A DNA stretch of 64,000 nt from Proteromonas lacertae (taxonomy: Eukaryota; Sar; Bigyra; Opalinata; Proteromonadidae). How positions within the stretch are numbered: the stretch's first letter is position 1; every line of letters begins with the position of its first letter. Positions 60,501-64,000 of the stretch are shown piece by piece. Where the stretch lies: assembly GCA_002245135.1 (NCBI GenBank), contig NGBS01000333.1, positions 1-64,000 on the forward strand. Direction: 5' to 3'. The notes under the pieces are model-generated. The model did no database searches. It saw nothing but the letters and a program-made list of their open reading frames with translations, and had not been told where the DNA came from. Made by a program: the position numbers and the translations under genes.

Positions 60501-63500
60501 GGTATATTACCAATGGGTGAAGTAACAATAACAGTGTTTGCCAAAGGAAGTAATGGTCAAATTGGTTCAACAAATAAAACACAAGATGGAAATGAAGCTA
60601 AAATTAACATTAAGAGAATTAATGTTAATGATAAAGCACAATTAGTTCAAAATACAAAAGAAAAATTAGATACTTTGCAAAGTAGTTCCCAAGTATTTAC
60701 CTACATTGGTTCAGTATCTAAAGAATTAAATCGAAATTGTAAAGTTGAAACTTGTATTCATGGAACATGTGATAGTAATAGACAATGTAAATGTAATGAT
60801 GATTATTATGGTGAGAGATGTGAAAATCACAAACCAGTTGACTGTAGTAATTGTAAACCTGTAGAAGTATGTAGTGGAGATTGTGGAAGTGTAGAATGTC
60901 ATAGTTATAATAAATGTGAAACAATGCCTCAATATGGAGGAAAAGAATGTGAATATAATCCTCAAACATACACCAAACATTAAAAGAATGTTCAAATGAA
61001 GGAAATGTAAAAGGTGAATGGAGTAAATGGATAGAATCAGAATGTAGTGCTGAATGTATAAACTTCAATGGTTTAGAAGTTAAAGGTAAAATGATTCGAT
61101 CTAGAAAATGTGAGAATGGTAAAAAATGTGATGGTGAATGGTTTGAAATAGTTGATTGTTATAAAACTTGTGAAGCTCCATCAAAATTATGTCCAGGTGA
61201 ATATCTTGACAATGATGGTAATCGACATGGTAAAGCATGTAGTGATCATGGTGACTGTAAAAAGACTGATACTAAATGTAAAGAATATGATTTGAACTGT
61301 TATACAAAATGTGAATGTCTATCTGGTTATTATGGTTCAAATTGTGAATTTAGTAATGAAACAGATAGTGAAAATGTAATAAAATTAAACAATCAATTTA
61401 TGAATTATACTGAAACAGCAAGTGAAAGTTCAAATTCTCACGAACAAAAATCATTTGTGATTGAAAGTTTATTAGAAAATGAATCAATGTTAGATGAAGA
61501 AATAGTGAAGAAATCATTAAAATTAGTAAATTCATCAATAAAATCTTTATCATCATCATCATCATCAGTAAGAATCGATAGTTTATCATCCTATTTGAAG
61601 AGTATATCCTCGATGGTTCGATTTGAAAAGAAAGAAGAAATGTTTAATAAAAGAAGAATCTTAGTTGATGAAGATAAAAGTGTGACAAGTGAAGCAAAGA
61701 ATTTAGTAGATGAAATCTCCAAGAGTTATTCCAAGAATGTAAAAGGAAATGAGCAAGAGGAAGAGATTAAAATGGAGAATGATATATTTGATATAAAATT
61801 ATTAAAATGCAATAAGAATAAAGATGGTGTGATAAATACTTCAAGTGGTTCTGTTGATTTGAGTAATTATAATACAAATAAACGACTATTATCTGGCGAA
61901 ATAGAAGATAAATCGTCAATCGAGATAGTAGAATGGAAAGATAATGCAATAAAAGAAATGGAAAATGAAAATATAACGAGTGGAACTTTAACAATTTCAA
62001 TAATAAAAGAAGATGGTAAAAATGAAGAAGTTGAAAATTTAAATGATCCAATATACTTTACTCAACGAGTATCGAATGATGTTGCATTAAAAGATGTGGA
62101 ATGTACCTATTATGATCCTGAAACGAAGAAATTGAGTAGTAAAGGTGTTTATGTATATAATATCGAAAGAACTTCCAGTGTGACAATTGTAACCTGTGGT
62201 GCAATTCATTTAAGTGATTTTACAATTCGAAATAATAAAATCATTCCAAAAATGAATATAGTAAATCCAATAAGTGATGCGAAGTTATTAGGAAATTATG
62301 ATTCTAGTAATATGATTGTTCCAATCATCTTAGGTTGTGTATTATTGTTATGTGCTTTATCTTGGAGTTATACCAAATATCGAGATAATAAAGAAAAATC
62401 TATAATAAAAGAAAGGAAAGCTGATCAATTCTTGAATGTAGGTGTATTGGATGAGAAAGTAGCTGAAAATACATTGAAGAAGAATATTGAAGAAGAGAAA
62501 GTAAATTTCTTAGTTCGATTCTGGTTAGATTTAAAAGCTGAACATAGTTGGTTATCTCCAACATTAAAGCCAGTAAATGGAATAGTAGTAATAACTCGAA
62601 GTCAACGAATCTTATGTTTAACATGTCAATTAATGACATCCACCGCAGTGAATGCCTTATTCTTCTCTAGTGATGCTGAGAATGTAGCTCAATTAATCTC
62701 AACTTCAATAATCTCTACATTATGTATGTTACCTTGTACTTTAATAATTCCTTGGTTATATAAATATGCGAATGGTTGTACATCAAAGACAATAAAAGGT
62801 AAAGGCAAATGGTATAATTTGAGTTTCTTGAAGAAGAGATTAGATTATATATTACATAATAATGTAAGTAATCCAACCTTAACTCGAATGAAGATAGGTT
62901 TATTAGGTGGATGTTTTGTATTATTCTTCTTCAGTTTAATATTCTACATCTGTGTATTATGTATAATGCCATTTGGACCTCCATCCTTGATATTTACTGT
63001 TGTATTGATTTTATTAATAATCGAATCAATCTTTACTTTTATCAGTGTAAATTCTTTCAAGAAAACTCCATTTATTTACTTATTTGTTTGTGACTTAATA
63101 CTATTTGTATTATGTCTGGTATGTTTTATTTACAGTATATTAGTAACATTTGATAATAATGGAAGTATTCATTCTTTATGGAAATCTTTGACGAAATCAG
63201 TAGGAACAAAAGAATTAATAATTTATATCGAAGATAATCTCGAATGTTGTGGTTATAAAAGTGTAGATGATTATAATGTTCGAAATTGTTTTGATAATGA
63301 TTATTTAGCTGTAGGAATTGATCCAATAAGTTGTTCTTCAAAATTATCTGATGCATTTAAGAAATATAATTACATTTGGATAATCTATTTTATTGTCGGA
63401 ATATTATGTTTATTAGAAAAGATGTCTTTAGAAATGTCTTACATTTGTTTCAATTTCAATAAAGTATTAAATAATCAAGATAATACTGATTTTGAAAATG

Positions 63501-63844
63501 CTGAGATAAAAGAAGCTGGAAATAAAATCTTGAATTTATTCCGAATTCGAGTAACAAAGAATAAGATTCAAAGAAAGAAAGAATATGTTGAATGGTTAAG
63601 ACAAAGAAGAATGAGAACAACGATAACAATCTGTGTAAACAGTGTAGTATTCATTTACATCGTGTTTATGGTGTATATCAACTTATTATATGGAGTAAAA
63701 TTTGCATCTCAACAAGCTAACAGTTGGATAATATCTTCTGCAATTTCAATGGCAATCGATGTATGTATTCAACAACCAGCCTTGATTTTATTGAACTCTG
63801 TAGCTGCTTCAACTATGGGTGCGATAGTAAACTTCGCTTCATAA
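57515..63844 (+). CDS. Polycystin-1-like receptor (PKD/EGF/GPS/multi-TM)
   Basis: The ATG at 57,515 gives MKSILFITCFLLLLLSNAGA, a signal peptide. A beta-rich ectodomain of about 800 residues follows (to ~59,980). A REJ/PKD-like block comes next (NIILDGSKSIGDGKRDLKYE), then EGF-like units (CIHGTCDSNRQCKCNDD, CECLSGYYGSNCEF) and a thrombospondin-1-like part (GEWSKWIESECSAECI). A GAIN/GPS-like site VTCGAIHLSDFTI precedes the first membrane segment MIVPIILGCVLLLCALSW. The region SQRILCLTCQLMTSTAVNAL matches the polycystin-1 transmembrane entry, with about nine segments to the end. PLAT is not seen. Two frame changes (near 59,955 and 60,970) separate three long frames; they look like single-base breaks rather than normal TAG-ended introns. 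Loss of function is therefore possible. Confidence 0.7.
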
Positions 63845-64000
63845 GTTTACAAATTGCGAGTTATTTGTTCATTTATTGAACATTTAACTTTTATCTTTCA
63901 ATATTCTGAATTATATTCTCATACTATATTAAAATTGTTTTATGGGGTTTGAAAATATTTTTGAAATAGAATACTTTAATTTGATTGGTTAGAATTGAAA
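62962..64000 (+). repeat. Long inverted repeat, right arm (runs off the window)
   Basis: Partner of 56,385-57,422. It begins within codons for IMPFGPP in the membrane domain of the polycystin-like gene and continues past its stop at 63,844 to the end of the window without loss of match. Confidence 0.95.

Overview
This window is nuclear DNA from a very AT-rich unicellular eukaryote. Genes lie on both strands with short spacers. Most are interrupted by very short GT-AG introns, which I traced by reading frame at roughly 24 to 90 nt, many of them 25-35 nt, usually GTAT...TAG. The standard genetic code fits: TAA and TAG are common stops and at least one well-supported gene ends in TGA. Epsilon-tubulin, a SPEF1/CLAMP-like protein, a kinesin and a PKA regulatory subunit point to a lineage with centrioles and flagella. 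I cannot name the taxon.

Layout. 0.3-2.8 kb: a decayed pseudokinase-SPRY gene and a SPEF1-like gene with frame breaks. 3-6.7 kb: kinesin (-) and PKA regulatory subunit (+). 6.9-12.2 kb: a large secreted protein (glycine-rich, LamG-like, GH43-like propeller). 12.4-16 kb (-): CCZ1 and epsilon-tubulin. 17-27.4 kb, mostly (-): BTB-SPRY protein, helicase-less Dicer, an unknown membrane protein, GLTP-fold lipid carrier, proteasome Rpn12, and an RS/Q-rich LOTUS-like protein. 27.5-34.9 kb (+): a small secreted protein, then two adjacent Tudor-type proteins, the first carrying eight near-identical 123-bp repeats. 35-41.5 kb: a pseudokinase-kinase tandem gene (-), RFC4 (+), an armadillo-repeat protein (-) and Mago nashi (+). 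41.4-45.9 kb: a ~3.8-kb insertion carrying one RHS/Crinkler-type double P-loop ATPase gene, flanked by ~0.33-kb direct repeats of the mago/lipase junction. 45.7-54.4 kb: a DAG-lipase-like protein (-) and a four-domain Cav-like channel (+). 54.5-64 kb: a 1-kb palindrome with twin tRNA-Pro genes, MEMO1 (-), and a polycystin-1-like receptor gene (+) whose C-terminal ~1 kb is present again as an inverted copy.

Most genes are single-copy housekeeping, cytoskeletal, signalling or vesicle-traffic functions with no operon logic. Possible functional links are only thematic: a Dicer, a LOTUS-like protein and two Tudor-type proteins in one stretch, and flagellar or centriolar genes at the left end. The structural novelty lies in the RHS-like insertion and in the two inverted-repeat systems bracketing MEMO1.

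Caveat: several well-conserved genes show single-base frame breaks, some in A- or G-runs (kinesin, tandem kinase, repeat/Tudor gene), others not (polycystin-like, SPEF1-like). These may be residual sequence errors, real lesions or programmed shifts; the sequence alone cannot decide. Spliced models were derived by hand from reading frame and GT-AG boundaries.
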